The notes under the pieces were generated by a model. The model ran no database searches. It saw only the letters and a list, made by a program, of their open reading frames with translations, and was not told the origin of the DNA. From positions 1-43,873 of the forward strand of contig CAZKUN010000049.1 of NCBI GenBank assembly GCA_964555935.1: a stretch of DNA of 43,873 bases. Direction: 5' to 3'. The translations under genes were made by a program, and so were the position numbers. Origin of the DNA: CAZKUN01 sp964555935. GTDB lineage: Bacteria; Armatimonadota; Zipacnadia; Zipacnadales; VGFC01. This document shows, piece by piece, positions 36,201 through 43,873 of this stretch (position 1 is the first letter of the stretch; each line of letters begins with the position of its first letter).

Positions 36201-37745
36201 GGGAAGGGCGAGTTGCTCAACATCCAGCTGAGCTGCCCACGCGAGTACTCGCACGCATACGCCGAGCACTACGTGACGATTGACTTCGAGGGCTGGCGAT
36301 ACGTCGAGCTGCTCCTGCGCGAGCGGAGCGCGGCCGAGTATCGCGACCACGTCTGGCCGTATTTCAGCCAGCATGGGATCTTCCGGAATCGGCTGATTAC
36401 CGACCACGTGAGCGAGATGACGCTGTATCTGAACGACCTTCCGGCGAATGACACGGCGACGATTCTCCTGAGCCCGATCAAGGCTGTGCGGACCCAGCGC
36501 GTGGTTCTCGATAAGCCGACGCTGACAGTGAATGGCGAAGCGCTGACGATCCCGACAAGGCTCGGGAGCGGCTCATACATCGAGCTAACCGACTCCGGCG
36601 ATTGCCGCGTGTATGACGAGCGGTGCGAGCTGGTCGAGCGGGTCGAGATCGAGGATGACCTGCCAAGCCTGAGGGCCGGTGACAATGAGATCGCCTTCAC
36701 GTGTGAGGGGCCTGACGGCTTGCCGGCTCGCGCGGCCGTGACGGTGGTCGCCGAGGGGCCCGCGCTTCGAGGCAAGGCGCCGGATGGACAGATCGACTGG
36801 TCACACATGGCGGAGGAGCTTGACCTGCCGCGGAAGATCTGGGCGCTGGATGGGGCGCAGAACGAGTGGGACATCATCAGTCGGAGCAATGGCGCGCAAC
36901 TCGGGCTGGAACTGAAGGTGGATGCGGTTGGCTCGAGGGGGGATGCGTATGAGGACGCGGGCGCGCTCGCGGTCGAGAGCTTCGATGATGTGGGGTTCTT
37001 CGCCGACTCGGCGGAGAATGAGTTCGCGAAGTACGTCCACGACGCGGAGCAGAGCGGGATCTCCAACAAGCCGGGCGTGACTCAGAGCATGACCGCGAGC
37101 ACGGACGTGGTGAAGGTGGGCAGATCAAGCGCGCTATACAGCGCGACCAGCACCCGCGAGGATGGCGGGGGCTGGTCGGCGCGAGGGCGGCGATTCGCGG
37201 AACTGATGGATCTGTCCGGTTACCAGGGCCTGGGGTGCTGGCTGCACGGCGACGGGAAGGGCGAGTCGCTGAAGCTGCAGTTTCGCGACGACGAGGGCGC
37301 GTGGCACGACATGGTGACGCGGGTGAACTTCACCGGGTGGAAGTACGTGGAGTTCGACATCGCCAACGCGAAGCTCGATCTGAGCAAGATCGAGTACCTC
37401 ATCATCTACTTCAACGGAATCCCGGGGGGCCAGACGGTGACGTGTCACGTCGACGACGTGCGCGCGCTGCCGGCGCTGGAGGGCGTGAAGCGTCCAGCGC
37501 TGACCATCGGCGGGCGCGAGATCGTCTTCCCGGTGGAGATGGCGGCCGGCGACCGGTTGGTGCTCGATGGGGCGGGCAACTGCGCGCTGCACCGGGGCCG
37601 GGGGAGCGAGACGGTTGTGCCGGAGGGCAAGTGGCCGAAGCTGAAGGCCGGGCCGAATGCCGTCAAGTTCGCGCTGGATCCTACCTCGGCGGAGCGGTAT
37701 CAGGTGACCGTATCGCTGGCGAAGACATACGGAGGCAGGCGATGA
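33279..37745 (+). CDS. Secreted 1488-residue LamG, barrel and duplicated-module protein
   Basis: The ATG at 33279 follows GGGAGG with ten bases of spacing. A signal peptide ends near GAGIAQ. Residues about 27-230 are a LamG domain (LIGHWGFDEGRG, LSVEAWVMWEG, WYHLAATFSRP, LIDEVRIHNRALTADEV). A beta-sandwich and then a barrel follow from about 460 to 800, with FTTIHFSGWSQTLGHY, AAGLKAGMHTLTG and MDQIYMDGAEG (Asp near 671), the barrel-end acid of many glycosidases. The C-terminal part is a duplicated module at about 898-1165 and 1231-1488: both copies have GVTQS, GDGKGE and FxGWxYVE, and each ends in a small sheet finishing LRAGDNEIAF or LKAGPNAVKF. It heads a five-gene operon. A glycosidase is likely; the family is not recognised. 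Confidence 0.75.
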   Translation: MTRLLATALIGGLLMAGGAGIAQPADGLIGHWGFDEGRGDLTGDSSGEANDADVWGAEWVKGDFGTALHFTGSDSYVSVPSAEGLDGSDELSVEAWVMWEGVGRYPNIISGGRWSPGGFLVFVVDDTCAFRMGNPERGASDPRGGWSEISAPLVNKIELGRWYHLAATFSRPTITTYVDGKQVGSAQWDYPVGFAGELLFGKWGGGESHEGLIDEVRIHNRALTADEVEGACLAEMPRRESPVAYEVIPVTDQRGPVVATVETEFVRLEIDDRARCVALIDKRDGVDRLGRPVPLASLRAGGKTLRRTKCTADGNDLRVEFGNSQAEVVIRLVPMDRYVVFEVVSVEGEELEELTFLTLQPESAKFHNTMSGFAGDDDFGTCVRALNLQTNVTVRGNPLVIRAMAYEQHGFAGAKAALVAGPTDGLIGALQEMVNEQGTPVSDRGGPWAMESEATRGSYLFSYVSEDNVEAWIDLAKRGGFTTIHFSGWSQTLGHYEPRASVFPNGLAGMKEAVRKIHAAGLKAGMHTLTGCIATNDSWVTPVPHPDLAPDANYTLAEAMDAESKTILTEEQPGRHDVIWSYSGGGNVIRIGDELIHYAAISDQEPFGFTDCTRGAFGTTVSAHEAGAAADHLRQRYLAFYPEDGSELLGEVADAIAKVYNECEMDQIYMDGAEGMGTWHGVQTMRNAIYERLERPAIVEASEWGHWSWYYHSRVGAWDHPKWGLKQFADMHCGDIPTYRQGGLVQAQLGWWVINGPSGFSPAEKPDEIEYFAAKVLANDVPMSIQGIGAVGRPANARMSEYLTTVGQYERLRLARYFSPEMLDTVREPGDDFRLRQADDGEWEFVPTEYLEHKVTDRADGSDAWTVSNSHAEQPAKVRIEALWSAQDYDSDGAIVMSEFESVDELPVRANAGGVTQSIERVTDDVKAGGASLKFSATNANGERRGAWAKAGRKFLPHINLGQRDAMGVWIKGDGKGELLNIQLSCPREYSHAYAEHYVTIDFEGWRYVELLLRERSAAEYRDHVWPYFSQHGIFRNRLITDHVSEMTLYLNDLPANDTATILLSPIKAVRTQRVVLDKPTLTVNGEALTIPTRLGSGSYIELTDSGDCRVYDERCELVERVEIEDDLPSLRAGDNEIAFTCEGPDGLPARAAVTVVAEGPALRGKAPDGQIDWSHMAEELDLPRKIWALDGAQNEWDIISRSNGAQLGLELKVDAVGSRGDAYEDAGALAVESFDDVGFFADSAENEFAKYVHDAEQSGISNKPGVTQSMTASTDVVKVGRSSALYSATSTREDGGGWSARGRRFAELMDLSGYQGLGCWLHGDGKGESLKLQFRDDEGAWHDMVTRVNFTGWKYVEFDIANAKLDLSKIEYLIIYFNGIPGGQTVTCHVDDVRALPALEGVKRPALTIGGREIVFPVEMAAGDRLVLDGAGNCALHRGRGSETVVPEGKWPKLKAGPNAVKFALDPTSAERYQVTVSLAKTYGGRR

Positions 37746-39472
37746 GACTCTGTCGCTTCATCTCGCTGACGGGACTGACGGTGGCGGCGTCGATGGCGTC
37801 GACGCAAGACGAGTTCAAGCTGGAGGCGTTGACGGACTTCGTCGACGATGCGCTGGGGCTGACCTTCACCGAGAAGCATGTCGACTCGATGATGGCGGCG
37901 CTGTCGGAGATGGGCGTCACGAGAGTGAGCTGGGCGTATTACGCGGACGGTCGCGGAGGCATGCTGACGCCCGCGGGTCTGGATGATCGGTGGGCGAATC
38001 TGGCGCGGACGTATGAGGGCCTGGGGAATCCGCTGAAGGTCGCGGCCGACGCAGCGCACAGGCATGGGATGGAGCTTTACGCGTACTACAAGCCATACGA
38101 GACGGGGCCTGCAATTCCGTTGCCCAAGGGATCGCCGGAGGCGAAAGAGTTCGGGCTGGTGCCCGAACGCGGGGGGATGCTGTGCTGGATGGATCCGTTC
38201 GTGGCGGAGAATCCGGACCTGCGCGTTCGGCACAAGCCGGATCGGGCCATTGAGGATCTGTCCGGCGCGGCGATCTGTGGGCTGAGACTGACGAAGAAGG
38301 ACGCCTCGCCGACGCGGATCACAGCGGAGCACCTGCAGATCTGGACGAGCGATTCGAACTACCAGTACAAGCAGCTTGATGTTGAGTTTGAGCTGGCTGA
38401 TGAGGTGGTGCGGTCGCCGAAGACCGTGCGGGAGATCGGCGGCGCGGTGGTTACGCGCAGGGGCGATCTCGTGCGGACGCTGACGCTGACGGGACTGAAC
38501 CTCACGGCTCCGTATGTCCTCGTCACCACGGATTTCACCGAAGGGCCGGCGGACTTTGAGAACGCCGGTTCGGCGGTGCTGACGGCGCTCGACGCGGAGG
38601 GCGATGAGATCCCCGGCGTGCTCTTCTCGGGCGCGATGATCTACCTGAGGGATCGGATCAACTTCCGCAACCATGGGCTCGTGTTCGATTGTGGGTATGG
38701 CACGTCGATGGCGCGGCTGGATGAATCGAACGCGAGCGGGAACCGAGGGTGTGTCGCGTTCGCGCGGGGGCACAACGAGTACCTGCCGGGCGTGCTGTGC
38801 GAGACGGAGCCCGAAGTGCGGGACTTCTGGATGGCGTGCATCGAGGAGATGATCGAGGCGGGCGTTGACGGCGTGGACATCCGCGTCGAGAACCATGGCA
38901 CGCACACGGAGCATGCGGACGAGTATGGATTCAACGAGGTGATCCTGGAGGAGGCGCGCCGACGAGGCCAAGCCGACATCGCGACGATCTCGGCGGTGCG
39001 CGGCGACGCGTACACCGACTTCCTGCGCCGAGCGAAGTCGCGGCTCGCCGAGAACGGCAAGCGGATGCGCATCAACCTGAACATCGACTGGTTCCGGCCC
39101 GATCCGCCGCACAATCGCAAGCTGGCGTACCCAGCGAATATGGATTTCAACTGGCGTCAGTGGGTGGACGAGGGTCTGATGGACGAGGGCATCCTGAGGA
39201 TGTTCGCGCTACCGTTCGACTCGATCTTCAACGACGCGATTGCGGGCGAGATGATCGAGCGCTGCGAGGCGAACGGCATCCCGCTAACCGTGAACCGGTA
39301 CATCCACCCGACGGGTGCGGATGAGTTCAGCCGGGCGCGGGCGGATGGGCGGTTCTCTGGGTTCATCCTGTATGAGACGGCGAGTTACTTGAGATATGAT
39401 GCCGAGGGCAACTGCTCGGTGTCTCACGATGTGGCGAAGGAGATCGCGCGAAGGATGGCGGGAGGGGAATAG
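37742..39472 (+). CDS. Secreted GHL10-like TIM-barrel protein
   Basis: 576 residues. The ATG at 37742 overlaps the preceding TGA as ATGA and has GGAGG six bases upstream, so translation is coupled. Residues 1-21 are a signal peptide. The barrel starts with VTRVSWAYYADGRGG and HRHGMELYAYYKPYE, is interrupted by a beta-rich insert of about 150 residues (185-315) and resumes with GVDGVDIRVENHGTH (374-388, Asp379), which matches the strand-end Asp motif of GHL10-type proteins. NIDWFRPDPPHNRKLAYP and GFILYETASYL complete the later strands. It resembles the protein at 20227-22092 in plan but not closely in sequence. Glycoside hydrolase activity is a reasonable inference; the substrate is unknown. 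Confidence 0.72.
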   Translation: MRLCRFISLTGLTVAASMASTQDEFKLEALTDFVDDALGLTFTEKHVDSMMAALSEMGVTRVSWAYYADGRGGMLTPAGLDDRWANLARTYEGLGNPLKVAADAAHRHGMELYAYYKPYETGPAIPLPKGSPEAKEFGLVPERGGMLCWMDPFVAENPDLRVRHKPDRAIEDLSGAAICGLRLTKKDASPTRITAEHLQIWTSDSNYQYKQLDVEFELADEVVRSPKTVREIGGAVVTRRGDLVRTLTLTGLNLTAPYVLVTTDFTEGPADFENAGSAVLTALDAEGDEIPGVLFSGAMIYLRDRINFRNHGLVFDCGYGTSMARLDESNASGNRGCVAFARGHNEYLPGVLCETEPEVRDFWMACIEEMIEAGVDGVDIRVENHGTHTEHADEYGFNEVILEEARRRGQADIATISAVRGDAYTDFLRRAKSRLAENGKRMRINLNIDWFRPDPPHNRKLAYPANMDFNWRQWVDEGLMDEGILRMFALPFDSIFNDAIAGEMIERCEANGIPLTVNRYIHPTGADEFSRARADGRFSGFILYETASYLRYDAEGNCSVSHDVAKEIARRMAGGE

Positions 39473-39519
39473 GAGCGCCCGCATCGGACCGGCATTGCAG
39501 TCATCAGGAGACAGAGAAT

Positions 39520-40476
39520 TTGGGAGAATCAACAGGACACGCGACGAGCGACGCCATTCCCTTCGAGGTGTTTGCCGGCTTTGAGCGGATCGAGAAGGGC
39601 AACCCGATCATCGCCTGCGAGCCGCCGGAATGGGCGGCCGCCACCCACGCGATCGTCGTGGACGACACGGTTCACTACCTGTGGTCGAAACGGCGGGAAG
39701 ACAACCACTGGACGCTGATGCACAGCACGGCTCCGGTGAGCGATCCCTCGGCGGTCGAGCACGACTCGAGGAACCCCGTCCTACTGCCTTCGGAGGATGG
39801 CTTCGACGACTGGGCGGTCGAGTACCCGTTCCCGTTCCTGAACCCCGCCGACGGTCGGTTCTATGTCTACTACCTCGGGAAGCGGCAGAAGCCTCCCAAG
39901 CAGACGGGATTGCTGGTGGGCGACGGGGACTTCGGCGAATGGACGCGCGTGCAAGACACGCCCGTGATTCCCGCGGATGCCGAGTACGATCGGGACGGTT
40001 CCTCGCACCCGACGGCTGCCGTCGATGGCGAGACGATCCACATCATTTACACGGGCGGCGCGGTGATGTCGGGGAACCTGACTCTCTGTCACGCAACCGC
40101 GCCGACGAGCGATCCCGCCGCCGTGACGAGGAACCCCCACAATCCCGTCTTCACGGGCACCGGCGAAGCGTGGGATAGCCGAGGCGTGCGAGAGACGGAG
40201 CTGTTCAGGGGGCCGGAGTACTTCCATATCTTCTACGGCGGGTCTGACGGCGATGTCTGGCGCATCGGGCACGTGCGGACGCGCGACTTCCGCACCTTCG
40301 AACCCAATCCACACAATCCCATCTTCACGCCCTCTCCGGATCCGCACGCCTGGGACTGCGACGGGATACTGACGCCCCAAGTGATCCGGATCGGCGGCAT
40401 CTACTACATGGTTTATGCAGGCATGAGAGGCAACGAATGGCAGACGGGCCTCGCCGTAGCGGGGGCTAGTCGATGA
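39520..40476 (+). CDS. GH43/GH130-like five-bladed propeller enzyme
   Basis: 318 residues from the TTG at 39520, which has AGGAG about ten bases upstream. No signal peptide is present, so it should work in the cytoplasm, unlike its neighbours. The sequence shows repeating blades of a five-bladed propeller: HAIVVDDTVHYLW, PFPFLNPADGRFYVYYLG, HPTAAVDGETIHIIYTG, ETELFRGPEYFHIFYGG and TPQVIRIGGIYYMVYAG. Acidic residues at blade starts (WAVEYPF, YDRDGSSHP, CDGILTP) are placed as in GH43, GH32 and GH130 enzymes. It may cleave or phosphorolyse imported oligosaccharides. The choice between glycosidase and phosphorylase cannot be made by eye. Its end overlaps the next ATG as ATGA, so it is coupled to the gene at 40473. 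Confidence 0.75.
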   Translation: MGESTGHATSDAIPFEVFAGFERIEKGNPIIACEPPEWAAATHAIVVDDTVHYLWSKRREDNHWTLMHSTAPVSDPSAVEHDSRNPVLLPSEDGFDDWAVEYPFPFLNPADGRFYVYYLGKRQKPPKQTGLLVGDGDFGEWTRVQDTPVIPADAEYDRDGSSHPTAAVDGETIHIIYTGGAVMSGNLTLCHATAPTSDPAAVTRNPHNPVFTGTGEAWDSRGVRETELFRGPEYFHIFYGGSDGDVWRIGHVRTRDFRTFEPNPHNPIFTPSPDPHAWDCDGILTPQVIRIGGIYYMVYAGMRGNEWQTGLAVAGASR

Positions 40477-42836
40477 GACACCGACCAGTCGGCGCATTGC
40501 TTGGGTGCGCCATCGCGTGCGCGTCAGCAGCGGCGCAGCCCGGCAAGATCAGCGTGCCGATTGCCGTCGAGGCGGTGGCGGTCTCCGAGGCGCCCGAGGG
40601 GGCCTCAGATAGCAATTGGGTTGTCGGGAACATCGTCGACGGCACGTGGGCGTCGCCGCCGTACTACCCCGATCTGCAGTGGATGGCCAGGCATATCGGC
40701 CAGCCCGGGTTCGACATCTGGTGCCGGCTCGAACTGGGCGAGGAGAGGACGGTCCACGAGGTCGATCTCCAGAACACGGGGTTCGGTGCTTTCGTCCACC
40801 TCAAGGACATCCGGCTCGTGTTCTCGGATGGGACCACTCGCGACATCGTGATGGCCCAAGACGACGAGCGGCAGACCTTCGCATTCGATCCCACGCCGAC
40901 GGAGTGGGTCGAGATCCACCTTCTTAGCCACTATGGAGACGGCGCGGGAATCAATGAGAACAGCGGAGGCTTCGCCGAGGTCGCCCTGTTCGAGACTCGA
41001 GCCGCGCCTGGGCTTGGCAGGCACGATCTCGATGGCGACGGGCGCAGTTACTTGCTGGTCTGCCTTTGGCAGGACCACGTGGCCGCCTTCATCGCCGATG
41101 ACGGCTCCCTGCCTTGGACGGATGACTGGGACCGCGACTGGGACGCGTATCTCGACCAGGCCCACAACGTCGGAGAGAACCCGCCCGTGACGTGGAACCC
41201 CATGCGCGGCGCGTGGGGCTCGTATACCTTGCTCGTGGACCGCGAGGATGACGGCGACTTCGATGGGGACGAGGACTACTGGTACCAGGTTATCGACCTG
41301 GATGGTGATGGCGATCCTGATATCGAGAGGACGGACCGGTACGTCGGATGGGGGGAGTTGGTCAAGTACAACTTCGACCTGGACGATGACAACCGTAGTA
41401 ACAACCTAGCTTGGTCCGTCCCCGGCTACGGGGATGAGCAAGCGTGCACTACCGAGGGCAACTACGTCTCCGACAGGGCCGGCAACGGGTTCTTCCTCCA
41501 GGGCTGGCTCAATATGCGCGGCGAGATCTACTCCGACACGCGCGCGGCGTGGGAGAACCCCATCGCCTGGTACGATCTCGACGATGACGGGTCGACCGAG
41601 ATGGTCGTCCGCGTGACTGACACGCATGGGCGGTGCGAGGGCACTCTGATGGAGGTCGAGGTCGCGTTCGACCTGGACAACGCCTCCGACATCCAGCGCC
41701 AATCGTCCCTCGACCTTCAGGTCTCCTGGCTGGGGCACGAGAGCCGGCCGTATGACTACAGCCACATGGTCGAGGACTTCCCGGCTCTGGGGAGCCTGCC
41801 CGCTGCCGATTACCTCTTCGGCCGACGGCTGCCGCTGCGCCGGCAGACTCAGCGGATGTACTTCCCGTACTTCGATGCCTACAAGATCGGCACAGAGCTG
41901 CATGGTCTCGGGTGGGATAGCGTCTTCCTGCTCGTCGACGAGGACAACGACGACGTGCGCTGGGAGGAGATGTTCTCTCCGCACGAAGGTTACGGCTACG
42001 AGGACCACCTGGGCGATCGGTGGGAATCCGACGACGACTACGATGGCGGCGGCCGGCTCTACGTGGGCAAGTTCGACGGGCGGATCCATCTCTACGAAGC
42101 CGAGCGCGCCGAGTGGACCATCGACTGTCGGGCGATGTACAAGGGGAGCATAGATCGGCCCCGCGAGGGCCCGGAGCCGCCCGAGGGGCTGCGCTACTCG
42201 GTGGTGCGGTACGCGGATACGGATGACAACGGCTTCATCGACCAGATCACCCATGGCGACGTCGTCTATGGCGACGAGGAGTCCTTCGAGCCGACGCGTG
42301 TCGTGAACCTGCTGGACTTCGCGACCGCGGAGGACCCCCACCCGGATGCGTGCGAGCTGTTCGACATCAGGACGGCCGACGCTCTGTCCGGCCGGAAGGT
42401 GTCTGATTGGGATGGCACGGAAGTTACGGGGCTGCGGTTGGAGGCCTACGACCGGCTCCGGAGGCTCTTCGAACAGACGGCCGAGCAGCGTTGGCAGGAT
42501 GCTCTGGCACTGTATGCCGAGGCCAAGGAGGCAGGTCTGCTCAGCGACGAGGATGCGGAGCCGCTGCCTGCCGCCGCGCTCGAGGTCGATCCGCGCGACC
42601 ACGCGGCGCTCGGCGCCCTCGTTGATGTTCGCCCGGGACGTGGCTATGCCGATCTGACCGAGACTGCTTCCCGCTGGGCGACCTACCAGAACGCCTACTG
42701 GCTCGCGGAGAGAGTGTTCGCGGACCTGCTCGACGCCACGCCCGAACGCAGACGCAAATCGCTCGCCCGTCTGTACTATACTGGGGGCCCGCGGGCGTTG
42801 GCGGATGAGATCGCGCAAAGCAAGAAAGAGGGCTGA
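40473..42836 (+). CDS. Secreted discoidin-like protein with Asp-rich Ca-type motifs
   Basis: 787 residues; the ATG at 40473 overlaps the preceding stop. A signal peptide ends near ASAAAQ. Residues about 30-175 look like a discoidin (F5/8 type C) sandwich: NWVVGNIVDGTWASPPYY, RLELGEERTVHEVDLQN and VEIHLLSHYGDG. After this come at least five aspartate motifs of the calcium-binding DxDxDG kind, as in dockerins, EF hands and thrombospondin-3 repeats: DLDGDGRS near 186, DREDDGDFDGDED near 256, DLDGDGDPDIE near 276, DLDDDGST near 369 and DTDDNGFIDQ near 583. They are spread out rather than in tandem. Residues from about 660 to the end are helical. It is probably an exported, calcium-stabilised glycan-binding or structural protein; no catalytic motif is recognised. 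Confidence 0.7.
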   Translation: MRHRPVGALLGCAIACASAAAQPGKISVPIAVEAVAVSEAPEGASDSNWVVGNIVDGTWASPPYYPDLQWMARHIGQPGFDIWCRLELGEERTVHEVDLQNTGFGAFVHLKDIRLVFSDGTTRDIVMAQDDERQTFAFDPTPTEWVEIHLLSHYGDGAGINENSGGFAEVALFETRAAPGLGRHDLDGDGRSYLLVCLWQDHVAAFIADDGSLPWTDDWDRDWDAYLDQAHNVGENPPVTWNPMRGAWGSYTLLVDREDDGDFDGDEDYWYQVIDLDGDGDPDIERTDRYVGWGELVKYNFDLDDDNRSNNLAWSVPGYGDEQACTTEGNYVSDRAGNGFFLQGWLNMRGEIYSDTRAAWENPIAWYDLDDDGSTEMVVRVTDTHGRCEGTLMEVEVAFDLDNASDIQRQSSLDLQVSWLGHESRPYDYSHMVEDFPALGSLPAADYLFGRRLPLRRQTQRMYFPYFDAYKIGTELHGLGWDSVFLLVDEDNDDVRWEEMFSPHEGYGYEDHLGDRWESDDDYDGGGRLYVGKFDGRIHLYEAERAEWTIDCRAMYKGSIDRPREGPEPPEGLRYSVVRYADTDDNGFIDQITHGDVVYGDEESFEPTRVVNLLDFATAEDPHPDACELFDIRTADALSGRKVSDWDGTEVTGLRLEAYDRLRRLFEQTAEQRWQDALALYAEAKEAGLLSDEDAEPLPAAALEVDPRDHAALGALVDVRPGRGYADLTETASRWATYQNAYWLAERVFADLLDATPERRRKSLARLYYTGGPRALADEIAQSKKEG

Positions 42837-42839
42837 TTG

Positions 42840-43873
42840 ATGAGACAGCGATTGATCTTCGTGTTGCTCGCGTGCGCGATCACGTGCGTGTCGGCACCGG
42901 CGCAAGGCGGCATTGCCGCCTTCGACACGATGCAACCTTTCGGCGACGGGGTCGATCTAGAAGACCGCGCCGCCTGGAGCCTCATCGATCCGGGGATCGA
43001 TGAGGGATACTCGTGCGAAGGCGATCTGGTGCTCGAGAACGAGCATTTCACGGCGGTCATGTGGTCGAGCGCGGGAAGGGTCGTTCTCTACTCGCGCGCG
43101 GACCCCTCGGCGAAGCGGCTGGAGCTGGTTCCTCTGGAGCTTGGAGCGAGACCGGGGGCGAAACTGTCGTGTCAGATGGCGCGGCTTGCAGCCGATGAGG
43201 CAGTCGTGGGCTGTGGGTTCTCGGGCAGCGACCTGCCGGACGGGTGCGATGCCACGTTCTCGTTCACGGGGGGCGAGATCGTCGAGGTCGAATCCGAGGG
43301 GAGCATGCGCGGCCTGAGTCTGCAGGCCAGGCTTAGCTACGCGGTAGTGCCGAACGTGATCTCTGATGACCTCATCTATCGTGCGGACGCCTATCCGGAG
43401 CTTCGCGCGCTTCATATCCCGTCAGAGAACATGCTGCTCGGGCTCGTCGAAGGACGCGATAGCGCGCTCGTCACCGCGTGGGGACAGGGACAGCAGACCG
43501 CGCGACTCACGCTGGAGTCCGAGGATGGCGCCGGTCGCCTCATTGAATCCATCGACATCGCGACGGATGGCCAGCCCGTGTTCGTCGCCCTGCTCGAGGC
43601 TCCGGGGATCTGGCACGCCGAGGAGTTCACGCCGTCGTACCTGGAGCGAGACACAGCCAGCGAGTGGCAGAAGCCGTTCGGGGGCAAGTGGCTGACGCAG
43701 TTGGTCGAGGATCGGGTCGCGACGACATACACCTTCGGCACGGCTGCGGAGCATGCCACGAAGAACCCCTGGCGAGCGGGGATTGGCAACTACCGGTATC
43801 CCGTGTGGTTCGACGAGGACACGGCTGTCTACCGGATGGGCAAGAAGATGCCGCCCGTCGGCGTGTCGGTGGT
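42840..43873 (+). CDS. Secreted protein of unknown function, 3' end beyond window
   Basis: The ATG at 42840 lies three bases after the preceding stop, with GAGG about ten bases upstream. The frame is open to the window edge, giving 344 residues. A signal peptide (LIFVLLACAITCVSAPAQ) is clear. The mature part is beta-rich (FTAVMWSSAGRVVLYSR, LSLQARLSYAVVPNVISDD) and resembles the N-terminal sandwich of large carbohydrate-active proteins, but I recognise no family. The short leader is very similar in style to that of the upstream 787-residue protein, and both sit at the end of the same operon. Confidence 0.7.
   Translation, partial: MRQRLIFVLLACAITCVSAPAQGGIAAFDTMQPFGDGVDLEDRAAWSLIDPGIDEGYSCEGDLVLENEHFTAVMWSSAGRVVLYSRADPSAKRLELVPLELGARPGAKLSCQMARLAADEAVVGCGFSGSDLPDGCDATFSFTGGEIVEVESEGSMRGLSLQARLSYAVVPNVISDDLIYRADAYPELRALHIPSENMLLGLVEGRDSALVTAWGQGQQTARLTLESEDGAGRLIESIDIATDGQPVFVALLEAPGIWHAEEFTPSYLERDTASEWQKPFGGKWLTQLVEDRVATTYTFGTAAEHATKNPWRAGIGNYRYPVWFDEDTAVYRMGKKMPPVGVSV

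Noticed and set aside
37235..37741. Upstream extension of the 37742 gene in the same frame
   Set aside because: It overlaps the coding end of the 1488-residue protein by 500 bases and lacks a start signal; the ATG at 37742 has GGAGG and a signal peptide.
41406..42935. 509-codon minus-strand frame near the right end
   Set aside because: It spans the ends of two well-supported plus-strand genes and looks like antisense of Asp- and Glu-rich coding DNA.

Overview
The window is GC-rich, gene-dense bacterial DNA with three runs of exactly ten N, so it is a scaffolded, probably metagenomic, assembly. I see no rRNA, tRNA, CRISPR array or transposase. Many secreted proteins with signal peptides, LamG and parallel beta-helix folds, a sulfatase, GH123-like and DUF4091-type proteins, a heparinase II/III-like lyase and a large permease resembling the DUF6785/DUF6784 group together suggest an uncultured polysaccharide degrader of the Planctomycetota, Lentisphaerota, Armatimonadota or Hydrogenedentota kind. 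The phylum is an inference from gene content. Most genes have clear Shine-Dalgarno sequences.

Layout. 1-2.3 kb (minus strand): a partial secreted PDZ protein, and a TIM-barrel amidohydrolase followed by an aldo/keto-reductase-like barrel. 2.4-2.6 kb: a nested palindromic repeat. 2.7-7.5 kb (plus): a secreted beta-propeller protein and a LamG plus GH123-N-like protein split by a frameshift in a run of nine G. 7.5-9.35 kb (minus): a secreted beta-helix protein. 9.45-13.3 kb (plus): a membrane protein, a membrane-anchored ankyrin protein broken by two assembly gaps, and a heparinase-like lyase. 13.4-18.7 kb (minus): an esterase-like alpha/beta hydrolase, a DUF3604/PHP-like protein and a DUF4091/GH123-like protein. 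18.7-24.9 kb (plus): a sulfatase, a GHL10-like barrel protein and a GH42-like protein in one tightly packed operon. 24.9-27.2 kb: a truncated secreted gene, a second propeller-like protein on minus, and about 590 bp of non-coding remnants. 27.2-29.0 kb: a second beta-helix protein. 29.1-33.1 kb (minus): a GT4 glycosyltransferase, a large permease, and a previously uncalled 31-residue membrane peptide with a perfect AGGAGG site. 33.3-43.9 kb (plus): a five-gene operon of a 1488-residue LamG/barrel/duplicated-module protein, a GHL10-like protein, a signal-less five-bladed-propeller glycosidase or phosphorylase, a protein with Ca-binding-type Asp motifs, and a partial secreted protein.

Working together (inference): lyase, sulfatase, GH123-like proteins, esterase and beta-helix proteins would be a fitting set for a sulfated, acetylated, uronate- and hexosamine-containing glycan. 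No SusC/SusD pair or ABC sugar importer is visible; the large permease is the only transporter. The most unusual non-coding signal is a family of short hairpins, often paired as exact inverted copies, whose arms differ between loci but stay self-complementary.
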